From assembly GCA_963169455.1 (NCBI GenBank), contig CAUJDW010000007.1, positions 100,334-164,333 of the forward strand: DNA of 64,000 bases, written 5' to 3'. A program made the position numbers and the translations under genes. The notes below the pieces were generated by a model. It worked only from the letters and a program-made list of their open reading frames with translations, had not been told where the DNA came from and did not search any database. The stretch comes from Bacteroidota bacterium (GTDB lineage Bacteria; Bacteroidota; Bacteroidia; Chitinophagales; Saprospiraceae). Each line of letters opens with the position of its first letter. The stretch's first letter is position 1. Positions 25,844-34,001 of the stretch are shown one piece after another.

Positions 25844-25939
25844 CTATATTGCTATATTGCTATATTGCTATATTGCTATATTGTTATATTGTTATATTGC
25901 TATATTGTTATATTGCTGTTTTGCTCTTTTGCTGTATTT
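25844..25939. repeat. Tandem octamer array (YTATATTG), ~12 units
   Basis: Nine consecutive units are CTATATTG or TTATATTG, then three decayed units (CTGTTTTG, CTCTTTTG, CTGTATTT). The array begins four bases after the rfaE1 stop. Period 8 is not a multiple of three, so any frame through it yields a repeating hydrophobic peptide (LYCYIVIL-like); those open frames are artefacts. Confidence 0.9.
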
Positions 25940-26076
25940 CGATCACCGGCGCTCATAGGGCCGAAAAGAAACAGCACACCTTTTCAGCGGGCCTTCCGGC
26001 CTCTCAGCATGGGCCACTTTCTGCAATCCCCCTGTCCAAGCCGGGTTTTCCGGGTGCGAATTCCGGTGAATATCCC

Positions 26077-26084
26077 TAATTTTG
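26077..26084 (+). promoter_or_regulatory. Candidate -7 box TAATTTTG
   Basis: Exact TAnnTTTG match 24 nt before the T9SS cargo gene at 26108. Confidence 0.5.
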
Positions 26085-26107
26085 GAATTTGAAGAACCGA
26101 ACGAGCT

Positions 26108-28612
26108 ATGAAAATAAACCCTGCCTGCCTTTATCTGCCCTTCCTGTTTTTTGTGGTAAACCAGGCGCCCGCCCAGGTATTCTGGTCGGAAGATTTCGGG
26201 AGCGGGGCCATCCCTGCCGGTTGGAGCAATGAAGATATTTCCGGCAATGGCGCGCTGTGGATCTGGTGCGCCGGCCCGACGGGCTGCCCGGATGGCCAGC
26301 TTTTCCCGCCCGAAATGCGGCCGTTCTCCTCGGCCACGGCAGCCAATGGCTTTGTGGTGCTCAACTCCGCCTATTACGGCAACCTGCCCGGCGCCGGGCA
26401 CATCAGCCGGCTGAAAACGCCCAGGATCGATTGCTCAGGCCAGGAAAAGGTATTCCTGCAATTTCAGACAGCCATAGGAACCGACCAATCCAGCGGAGCG
26501 GAGGATGCCCGGCTGCGGGTTTACACGCCCGGCGGGGTTTCGGAACTGGAGCTGTTTCCCATGCTGACGGCCGACAATGCCCAGCATTTCGTTCCCATCA
26601 GGCAGATAGCAGGCCAGCAGGCCTATTATGCCACCCTGGACCTCAGCAACCTGGCGGCAGGCCAGGACAGCCTGTTCCTCGAATGGGAATGGCGCAGCGA
26701 TTACCAGTTCGCCTGGTGTATCGACGACATTTTGCTCAGTTCGGAAAACCCTGCCAAACCCGAAAGGGCGGTGTGGTTCGAAAGCTTTTCCGGGGGCAGC
26801 AACGGCTGGGTGTCCAACCCGCTTTCCTTCCCCGATTCCAACTGGATCTGGCGCCCCGGCGGTGATGTGAGCAATGCCTTGTCTGCCAACGCCCTCGACG
26901 GCCTGGTTTTCATCCATTCCCGCACGGGCAACGACGGCGCCATGGCCTTCAATGCCGATTTTTACAACACCCAGGGCGAAATACCCACCGGCCCCATACG
27001 GTATTACACCTGCGAGCTCCTGTCGCCGCCCATCGACCTGTCGGAGGTGGAAAATCCCGTTGCGGTGCAATTCAGCCAGCTGGCCTGGCTGGGCAATATT
27101 TCTCCCGATGCGCCCCAGACCGGGCAAGGGGCAAAGTTCATCACTTCTCTGGCCTTCAGCACCGACGGTGGGCAGAGCTGGAGCGAACCCATCAACGCCA
27201 ACCCCTACCTGAGCCCGGCTACCAGCTCCAACGGCGGGACAAGCCTTCCTTCCAACACCACCGCATACTTCGCCCTGCCCGGCGCCCAGAGCAAGCCCGA
27301 CGTCCGGCTCAGGTTCACCTGGGCGGCCGACCTCTACTTCTGGGTGCTCGACGATATCGCCATCGTGGAACGCCCGGCCTATGATATGACGGCCAACCGC
27401 AATTTCTTTGCCGTTACGCCCAATGCCATGACCCCACTCAGCCAGATGGAAGAAGAGCCCCTCCTGGCGGATGTGCTCAACCAGGGCGCCGAACCTGCAA
27501 CAGGGGTGCGCCTGGAGGCTTTCATCCGCCGCACCGCCGACGGTGAAATTGTGCACCGCGATACGCTCTTCTATGGAGATATCGCAGTGGATTCCCTGGT
27601 GGAAAACATCCTTTTTGAACAACTACTGGATTCCGAAAGCCTTGCAACTACCGGTGAATACGAAGGCTACTACGCAGTAGCCCACAGCCAGCCCGACGGC
27701 CGCCCCGGAGATGATACGCTCCGGTGGCGCTTCCTCGTGACGGATACGACCTTTGCCAAGGAACTGGGCCCGACACATGACATCGCGCCGAGCGACAACT
27801 TCAGTTATGCCTTTGGCAATTGTTTTTACGTGCCGAAAGGTGCGGGCTGGTACGCCCGGCACATTACCTTTGGAGTAGCCAACGCCAGCCAGCTCAAGGC
27901 GGCGGGAAAAAGCGTTACCGCCCTGCTGTACAAGTGGGAGGGCGACCTCAACGAAGACGGGCTGGCCAACAAGGAGGAATTCCCCAACCTCATAGCCTTT
28001 AACGACTACCTCTTTCAGGGCAACGAAAGCGGAAACCTGATCACCATTCCGGCCTCCGAATCCAACCTAGGAATGCCCCTGGAAGATGATTCGTACTACC
28101 TGGCCGTGGTGAGTTATGAGGTGGGCGGGCCGCCCTTCGTGCCCTGTTTCATGCTGGCCAGCGACACGATCGACTATCAGGCCTGCGCCTTTGCCCATGA
28201 ACTGCTGGGGCGGCCCCAGTATGGAAGCATTTTGAAAAAAGGAGCAGAGGAAGATTACAGCCTGCTCGGTTTCGGCTACAACATCGTGCCGGTAGTGCGC
28301 CTGCATATCGGCGCCTCCCCCATCCTTTCCGCTGAAGAAGCGCCACCACCACCACAGGCTCTGCTCAGGGCCAGCCCCAATCCCGCCGAAGGCCTGGTGC
28401 AGCTGGAATGGGCCGGCTTCACCCCCCAGGCCGGAGAAGCCTGGCTGAAAATCTCAAATATGTCGGGCAGCATCGTATTGCAAAAAAAGTTGGGCATTTT
28501 AACCGAAAATCGCATTACCTTTGACGCCCGGCACCTTAGCCCGGGATATTACCACATTCAGTTGGCCACACCTGGATACGCCATATCCACACCGCTGATC
28601 ATTCAACGGTAA
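26108..28612 (+). CDS. Secreted jelly-roll (MAM/adhesin-like) protein with T9SS sorting domain
   Basis: The protein is 834 residues. A signal peptide ends at APAQ (residue ~23). Two jelly-roll modules follow, residues ~24-215 and ~220-425, each opening with a WSEDFGSGAIPAGWSNE- or WFESFSGGSNGW-like strand and closing with a FAWCIDDILL- or FWVLDDIAIV-like strand, as in cleaved-adhesin/MAM-like domains. A long beta-rich middle region follows. The last ~85 residues are a type A T9SS sorting domain (LLRASPNPAEGLVQLEWAGF ... LSPGYYHIQLAT). It is likely an adhesin or matrix protein. The next gene encodes a shorter relative. Confidence 0.88.
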   Translation: MKINPACLYLPFLFFVVNQAPAQVFWSEDFGSGAIPAGWSNEDISGNGALWIWCAGPTGCPDGQLFPPEMRPFSSATAANGFVVLNSAYYGNLPGAGHISRLKTPRIDCSGQEKVFLQFQTAIGTDQSSGAEDARLRVYTPGGVSELELFPMLTADNAQHFVPIRQIAGQQAYYATLDLSNLAAGQDSLFLEWEWRSDYQFAWCIDDILLSSENPAKPERAVWFESFSGGSNGWVSNPLSFPDSNWIWRPGGDVSNALSANALDGLVFIHSRTGNDGAMAFNADFYNTQGEIPTGPIRYYTCELLSPPIDLSEVENPVAVQFSQLAWLGNISPDAPQTGQGAKFITSLAFSTDGGQSWSEPINANPYLSPATSSNGGTSLPSNTTAYFALPGAQSKPDVRLRFTWAADLYFWVLDDIAIVERPAYDMTANRNFFAVTPNAMTPLSQMEEEPLLADVLNQGAEPATGVRLEAFIRRTADGEIVHRDTLFYGDIAVDSLVENILFEQLLDSESLATTGEYEGYYAVAHSQPDGRPGDDTLRWRFLVTDTTFAKELGPTHDIAPSDNFSYAFGNCFYVPKGAGWYARHITFGVANASQLKAAGKSVTALLYKWEGDLNEDGLANKEEFPNLIAFNDYLFQGNESGNLITIPASESNLGMPLEDDSYYLAVVSYEVGGPPFVPCFMLASDTIDYQACAFAHELLGRPQYGSILKKGAEEDYSLLGFGYNIVPVVRLHIGASPILSAEEAPPPPQALLRASPNPAEGLVQLEWAGFTPQAGEAWLKISNMSGSIVLQKKLGILTENRITFDARHLSPGYYHIQLATPGYAISTPLIIQR

Positions 28613-28689
28613 ACAATCGACCAGATCAGGATGGAAAAACTCCCATAGCCCTTCAGGGCCTGCGAACTTGTTAAATCAATCAAACTATA

Positions 28690-30513
28690 ATGATGAACAT
28701 CAGAACTTTTACGCAACTAACGCTGAGCATGCTTTTTAGCCTGTGCCTCGGGGCCTCCGCCCTGGCCCAGAATGCATTTTACACCGAAGATTTCGGAGGC
28801 GGTTTCCCCGGCGACTGGACATCGGTAGAGGTGGTGGGCAACGGCCAGCCCAGCTCTGTCTGGCTGTACACCACGCAAGGCCCCACGGGGCCCTTCGCTA
28901 CCGCCCCGCTGACTTCCACTACCGCCGCCAACGGCTGGATGGTTTTTGACTCCGACACCAACTGCAACCACCCCGAAGGCCAGGATGCCTGGCTCATCTC
29001 TCCGCCCATCGACGGCTCGGGGCTGGCGGAGGTATGGCTGCAGTTCGAAACCTATTTCCGCACCTTCAACGACCGCCCGCAGGTGCGCGTCGGCACAAAC
29101 CTGAACGACCTCAACAGCTGGGCCACCCTTGAGGTGTTCCCTGGCATTGCCGTCAATGAATTCGGCGGGGTTATCGTAGGCGATGAGAGCCTCAACCCGC
29201 AGGTGATCAACCTGAACCTGACGCCCTACGCCGCCGGCGTCAATGGCTTCCGCTTCGCCTTCCAGTTCCTGTCGGACTCCTCGACCGGCAACGGCGGCAA
29301 CCTGACCGGCTGCGGCTACGCCTGGCAGGTGGACGATGTGGTATTGCTCGACGCCAACCCCATCCCCCTGCACAACCTGGTGGTTTCCCGCCCCCGCCTG
29401 GCTCCGAATTTCGCGCAGCCTTCTTCCCAGATCGACACGGTCCGCATGGCGGCCCGCATCGATAATATCGGCCAGCTGGAACAAACCAACATCTCCATTA
29501 CGGCTGAAATCTCCGGCGACAACGGCGACGCCTTCTCCACCACCGAAATGACGGATCTGCTCGAAGTGGACTCGGCAGTCATCTTCCTGCTGGATGAAAC
29601 CTTCCTGCCTACCGGGCAGGGCATCTATTCGCTGGTTTATTCGGTGTCGGCCGATTCCACCGACCTCCAGCCCGGCAACAACACCATCACCACGGAATTC
29701 GTGATCTCGGAAGACCTCTACCAGAAGGACAACGGCAACTTCGACTTTTCCACCGGCCCGGCCGAAGTGCAGGGCGAAACCTGGGAAGTGGGCAACTACT
29801 ATTTCGTGCCCAACGGCGGCTATGAAGCTTTCGAAGCGGAATTCTCCATCGCCAGCGACAACAACGCGCACCAGGGGCAATCGGTCAACGTCTTCCTGTA
29901 CAAAATCGATGAAGACGACAATACCACCGCCTTCACGGATGAAGATGTCGAACTGATCGGCTTCGCTACCCATACTTTCACCGACGAAGAGAACGGCACG
30001 CTCGTTACCGTTCCGATGACCGACCTGCTGACTGCCGAACAGGGTGTGGAGCTGGATGAAGCCAGCGAGTACCTCCTCATGGTGGAATACCTGCCCGACA
30101 TGCGCGGCATTTTCAGCGACATGCCGTCCGACTACGACGTCGCAACGGTCGTCAAGAACGGCGGCTGGTTCCTCGGCGGCTTCACCGGCGACGCCATCGC
30201 CGTGGCCCGCATGCGCATCCGCTCGGTGGAAACCAGCGTGGGCGATGTCGAGATCGCCAAAGCGGACATCAGGCTGTTCCCCAACCCTGCTACGGAATTT
30301 GTTTCCGCCAATATCGAGCTGGAAAATGCCAGCCGGCAAATGGAAGTGCGCATCCTGAACACCAACGGCCAGGCCGTGGCCTCCCAAACCTTCGACAACA
30401 CCAAAGGCGAAAACCTGCGCTTCGATGTGCGGCAGTTCGCCTCAGGCACGTACTTCCTCCAGATTCGCACGGATGAAGGGGTGAAGACGGAGCGCTTTGC
30501 GGTGCAGCGTTGA
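28690..30513 (+). CDS. Secreted jelly-roll protein with T9SS sorting domain (relative of upstream gene)
   Basis: The protein is 607 residues with a signal peptide ending ASALAQ. It has one N-terminal jelly-roll module (FYTEDFGGGFPGDWTSVEV ... AWQVDDVVLLD), where the upstream neighbour has two. A beta-rich region and a type A T9SS sorting domain follow (IRLFPNPATEFVSANIELEN ... SGTYFLQIRTDE). A second ATG immediately follows the first. The gap to the upstream gene is 77 bp with no -7 box, so the two may be cotranscribed. An antisense frame of 556 codons is a GC-driven shadow. Confidence 0.88.
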   Translation: MMNIRTFTQLTLSMLFSLCLGASALAQNAFYTEDFGGGFPGDWTSVEVVGNGQPSSVWLYTTQGPTGPFATAPLTSTTAANGWMVFDSDTNCNHPEGQDAWLISPPIDGSGLAEVWLQFETYFRTFNDRPQVRVGTNLNDLNSWATLEVFPGIAVNEFGGVIVGDESLNPQVINLNLTPYAAGVNGFRFAFQFLSDSSTGNGGNLTGCGYAWQVDDVVLLDANPIPLHNLVVSRPRLAPNFAQPSSQIDTVRMAARIDNIGQLEQTNISITAEISGDNGDAFSTTEMTDLLEVDSAVIFLLDETFLPTGQGIYSLVYSVSADSTDLQPGNNTITTEFVISEDLYQKDNGNFDFSTGPAEVQGETWEVGNYYFVPNGGYEAFEAEFSIASDNNAHQGQSVNVFLYKIDEDDNTTAFTDEDVELIGFATHTFTDEENGTLVTVPMTDLLTAEQGVELDEASEYLLMVEYLPDMRGIFSDMPSDYDVATVVKNGGWFLGGFTGDAIAVARMRIRSVETSVGDVEIAKADIRLFPNPATEFVSANIELENASRQMEVRILNTNGQAVASQTFDNTKGENLRFDVRQFASGTYFLQIRTDEGVKTERFAVQR

Positions 30514-30520
30514 TGGGGGG

Positions 30521-30604
30521 CAATATTGCTATATTGCTGTATTGCTATATTGCTATATTGCTATATTGATTGGTATATTGTTGTATTGTTATATTGCTGT
30601 ATGG
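30521..30604. repeat. Tandem octamer array (YTATATTG), ~10 units
   Basis: The same unit as the array at 25844, beginning eight bases after the stop of the T9SS cargo gene. Units are CTATATTG with variants CAATATTG, CTGTATTG, GTATATTG, TTGTATTG and TTATATTG. One four-base half-unit (30569-30572) breaks the phase. Confidence 0.85.
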
Positions 30605-30789
30605 TTAGCCTGGTGGCTTGCCGACATTGATGGCTGACAACGGGGGCCCGGGGGAGTTCGCTTCGCCGGGCCCTTGTGTTTGGGGGAGGTTGGGGTTGAC
30701 GTTCCACAATAAACTAATTCGTCAGGAGGCGCCAGGCCCTGGAAGGCTGTGCTTATCCGGCGCCGGTTTCATTTCTTTTCCAGAATGCC

Positions 30790-30797
30790 TATTTTTG
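30790..30797 (+). promoter_or_regulatory. Candidate -7 box TATTTTTG
   Basis: Exact TAnnTTTG match 33 nt before the ATG at 30830. It lies inside the longer frame starting at 30749, supporting the later start. Confidence 0.45.
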
Positions 30798-30829
30798 GGA
30801 AAAATCACCAACCTAAAACCATTGCCATC

Positions 30830-31756
30830 ATGAACCGCAACATTTTTCTGACGCTTTCTTTCGCTTTATTTTTACAAAGTTTCCCCCTGTACGCCCAGGA
30901 GCCCAACAGCCTCCTTGCCCGGGCCGACAGCCTCCGGGAGGAAGGAGAACTGGAAGCCGCCATCCCTGTTTACCGCCAGGCCCTGGAACATGAACCCGGC
31001 AACCGGCCGGCGGCCTACAACCTCGCCTGCACTTACGCGTTGGCCTGGAAACGCGATTCCGCATTCCACTATCTGCACCTTGCCCTGGAAGGCGATACCA
31101 GCGTGCAGGCCCTGGCCGACCCCGACTTGCTCAAACTCACGGAAGACGAACGATGGGCCGCAATCGAAAACAGCCAGGTGGCCAAGGTTGAAGCGAAATA
31201 CGGCCCCTACCCAAAACCGCAACTGGCCCGTGAACTCTGGCGCATGCGGATGAAAGACCAGGCTTATTACTACCACATCAATGTGGCTGAAAAAAAAGCC
31301 GGGCGCAGCTCTCCGCTCGTCTGGGCCCTGTGGGACCTCAAAGAATTGCTCAACAAGGAGAATGAAGAACGCCTGGAAGAAATTATCGCAGAACATGGCT
31401 GGCCGAAACAATCGGAAGTGAAAGGCAACGCCGCTCAGGCAGCTTTCCTCATTATCCAGCATGCGGATCTGGAAAAACAGAAAAAATACATCGGTTTGCT
31501 GAAAGCGGCCTGCGAACAGGGAGAAGCCGACTGGGGCAGCTACGCACTGATGTACGACCGCATAGAAATGCGGGAAAGCCGCCCCCAACTCTATGGATCT
31601 CAGGTGCGCTTCAACAGAGAAACCCAGAAATACGAACCTCATGAAATCCTGGAGCCGGAATACGTCAACAAACGCCGCCGGGAAGTGGGCCTGGGGCCCA
31701 TCGAAGCATACCTCTCCAACTGGAATATCAGCTGGGAGGTGGAACAGCGGGAGTAA
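30830..31756 (+). CDS. Secreted TPR protein with DUF6624-like C-terminus
   Basis: The protein is 308 residues with signal peptide MNRNIFLTLSFALFLQSFPL ending at YAQ. Residues ~22-110 hold tetratricopeptide-like helices (ADSLREEGELEAAIPVYRQA and RPAAYNLACTYALAWKRDSA). The C-terminal half resembles DUF6624, with helical LWRMRMKDQAYYYHIN, HGWPKQSEVKGNAAQAAFLI and the end motif YGSQVRFNRETQKYEP. Periplasmic; function unknown. The DUF6624 label rests on recalled motif similarity. Confidence 0.75.
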   Translation: MNRNIFLTLSFALFLQSFPLYAQEPNSLLARADSLREEGELEAAIPVYRQALEHEPGNRPAAYNLACTYALAWKRDSAFHYLHLALEGDTSVQALADPDLLKLTEDERWAAIENSQVAKVEAKYGPYPKPQLARELWRMRMKDQAYYYHINVAEKKAGRSSPLVWALWDLKELLNKENEERLEEIIAEHGWPKQSEVKGNAAQAAFLIIQHADLEKQKKYIGLLKAACEQGEADWGSYALMYDRIEMRESRPQLYGSQVRFNRETQKYEPHEILEPEYVNKRRREVGLGPIEAYLSNWNISWEVEQRE

Positions 31757-31824
31757 GGTTCTTAAAGGTTTTTACCTGCCTCCACGGGCCGATGCCGCTA
31801 CGGCGGGCGAAGGCCCGGGCGGGC

Positions 31825-31919
31825 GGGTTGCAGGGTTTCAGGGTTCAGGGTTGCCGCAGGCTCTCCTCGTCTCCCCCTCTCCCAGTCTCCATTGGGTGTT
31901 TCAGGTTGCAGGGTTGCAG
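31825..31919. repeat. Imperfect GGGTTKCA repeats in two clusters
   Basis: Clusters at 31825-31853 and 31894-31919 carry units such as GGGTTGCA and GGGTTTCA. They lie between the TPR gene and the next gene in a 266 bp gap that otherwise has no recognised feature. They resemble the other intergenic 7-8 bp repeats but are less regular. Confidence 0.55.
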
Positions 31920-32022
31920 CCGGGCGCCCTGGCCGCAACATTAACATCTTCTTAGCAAAATGCCCTTTCAGCCCTATTGACACCCTCCTGATATTGGAAG
32001 ATATTGTGCAAAACACCAAGCT

Positions 32023-33213
32023 ATGCGCCCGGGCCAGAGCCTGATCTTCTTTTCCTTAGTGACACTTTGGTGCTGCCAACCCGCCAATCAGGCGGAAGAA
32101 GGGGCTGTTTTGGGTGTTTCGCCTGAACGGAAAGGCATCATTTCCGTCAACAAGCAGCCCGAAGCAGCCAGCGCGTTCGTACTGGAGTGGGGAAAAGTAA
32201 AGATGCCCCTGTCGAAATACGCCAACCCGGAAGTGTACAGCGGCATGGCCGAGGTGGAATTAAAGGATTTCCGGCAACTCATCGGGGAACGGCTCCGGCT
32301 CCTCCACAAGGGACGGGAACTGGATGTCGAATTCATCGGTATCTACAGGGAGGAATCCGGCCGGTTCAGCCCTTACCGGCGCTCCTATCCCGGCTTTGAA
32401 CAGGGGCGTCTGGCGGAAGACGTCGTTTCCGCTTTCCGCCAGGGCGCCCGGCCAGGCGATGTGGTGGCGCTCTGGTTGTCTTCGCCTTCCGTCGGCATCA
32501 AGGTGCAACCGGCCCTGATCAAGGTCACCGACCCTTTCGAACCTTATTCCCCTGCGGTCGAGGTGCCCCAGCCCCGCTTCGATGGCGGCGTTTTCGGCTT
32601 CCAGCTTATCCAGGAGCCCGGGCGGCGGCCTCTGCTGCGGATCGATACCACTGCGGAATCCACCCGCCACATTTACGAGATGTACCGCCACAACCGCCTG
32701 TACAAGATCATCCACATTCCTGGTTTTCAAACCCACCAGCGCCTGCTCGCCGGCCGCGGCCAGCTGTTCGGCCCGGCCGACATCCGCCGGTCGGCATTGT
32801 TGGGGTGCGGGCACGACCTCCTGTCTCTGCCTGAATTTACGGCCTTCGGAGGGGATGAAGCCCGGCTGGTATGGGGAGATATGCTCGCCGAACCCTCCAG
32901 CGGGAACTACCTGCTTTCCGAATTCCTGTCCAACCTCCGGGCGCCGCTGCACCTGATGGTTGGCGAGCGGGAATTGCCCATCCGCAGTTTTCACCTCATC
33001 ACCCACGGCAAAACCCGCCAGCCGGCGCTCTACGTGGCGGACAGCCTGCAGACGCCGGCCCTGATCAAGGCGCTCTGCCGTTTACAGCCCGCCAGTACGG
33101 TTTATTTCGACAAGATCGTCGTGGAAGATGAACAGGAGCGGCTGCTGTTATTCCCCCAGCCCTTCGCCTTCAATATCGGCGCCGGCGCCGGGCCAGGGCA
33201 GGAGAAAGACTGA
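32023..33213 (+). CDS. Exported protein, possibly GldM-C-like, unknown function
   Basis: The protein is 396 residues. The N-terminus (SLIFFSLVTLWCCQPANQ) looks like an export or lipoprotein signal but lacks a clean lipobox. The chain is beta-rich with a repeated layout. The tail QTPALIKALCRLQPASTVYF then DKIVVEDEQERLLLFPQPF resembles the end of GldM C-terminal domains, where strands carry a short gliding-related fold; this is a weak resemblance from memory. It is followed two bases later by the frame of the next gene and then by a TonB receptor, suggesting a surface-related unit. Confidence 0.6.
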   Translation: MRPGQSLIFFSLVTLWCCQPANQAEEGAVLGVSPERKGIISVNKQPEAASAFVLEWGKVKMPLSKYANPEVYSGMAEVELKDFRQLIGERLRLLHKGRELDVEFIGIYREESGRFSPYRRSYPGFEQGRLAEDVVSAFRQGARPGDVVALWLSSPSVGIKVQPALIKVTDPFEPYSPAVEVPQPRFDGGVFGFQLIQEPGRRPLLRIDTTAESTRHIYEMYRHNRLYKIIHIPGFQTHQRLLAGRGQLFGPADIRRSALLGCGHDLLSLPEFTAFGGDEARLVWGDMLAEPSSGNYLLSEFLSNLRAPLHLMVGERELPIRSFHLITHGKTRQPALYVADSLQTPALIKALCRLQPASTVYFDKIVVEDEQERLLLFPQPFAFNIGAGAGPGQEKD

Positions 33214-33272
33214 GATTGGCGGAACATTCTTATCTTTACCAGGCTGAAAAAATCACAATCGCTCCAACAGGC

Positions 33273-33818
33273 TTGAAGCATTATCTCGGAATATTACTGC
33301 TCTTTTCCCTGCTGGCCCCATTCGCCGCCTCCTTTGCGTTGTTGCAGTATGAGCGGGAGCAGGTGCGGGAATCCGTTAAAAGGAACCTGATCAGCGGGTT
33401 GAAAAGGGAAGAACTGAGGCTGCTTCAATTCACAAGGGAGGAAGCGGAAAGGGAACTGCGCTGGGAACATGCCGGAGAATTCGAATACCAGGGCCAATGG
33501 TACGACGTGGCGGAGCGGTCGGAAAAAGGCGACACCCTCTACTTCTGGTGCTGGTGGGACCACGAAGAAACCCTCATCAGCCAGCAACTCAGCCGGCTTG
33601 TAGCCAGGGCTCTGGGGCAGGATCCGCAGCAGCGGGAAAACGCCCACCGGCTTTCCGCCTTTCTGTTCAGCCTGTTCCTCCCGGAATCAGGCCCGCCCTG
33701 CGCAACACCTCCTTCCACGCCCCTCATCAGGCCGGAAAAACCCCTTGCCCGATTGTTCAACCGGTGCTTTCCTCCCCCTCTCCCTCCTCCAAAGCCTCAG
33801 GCTCCTCTTCCTGTCTGA
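33273..33818 (+). CDS. Single-TM membrane protein upstream of TonB receptor
   Basis: The protein is 181 residues from a TTG at 33273. No suitable ATG exists, and another TTG at 33216 would add 19 residues and start two bases after the previous stop. One membrane segment (HYLGILLLFSLLAPFAASFA) is followed by a charged helical stretch (YEREQVRESVKRNLISGLKR) and a Trp-rich part (YFWCWWDHEE). The C-terminal ~25 residues are Pro-rich. Homologous small proteins often sit beside receptors, but no function is known. Confidence 0.6.
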   Translation: MKHYLGILLLFSLLAPFAASFALLQYEREQVRESVKRNLISGLKREELRLLQFTREEAERELRWEHAGEFEYQGQWYDVAERSEKGDTLYFWCWWDHEETLISQQLSRLVARALGQDPQQRENAHRLSAFLFSLFLPESGPPCATPPSTPLIRPEKPLARLFNRCFPPPLPPPKPQAPLPV

Positions 33819-34001
33819 TTTTCGGTGTCCCGGCACATTTTTCCTGCAAAGGCGCAACAAGCCTGGCTCTTCAGCCGCACTGCAACAGTATCGGCTATTG
33901 TGCCAGCGCGCCGCTGCGCCATGGCAGTTCAATCCAAGCCAGGACATCCGACGCAAACAGGCGCCTCCCAAGTTTTACGAGTCAAACCAAGCCTGAAAAA
34001 C

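Noticed and set aside
25775..26092. Plus-strand frames running through the octamer array
   Set aside because: They overlap the end of rfaE1 in another frame and consist mainly of repeat-derived hydrophobic peptide.
28717..30387. 556-codon minus-strand frame
   Set aside because: Antisense shadow of the T9SS cargo gene.
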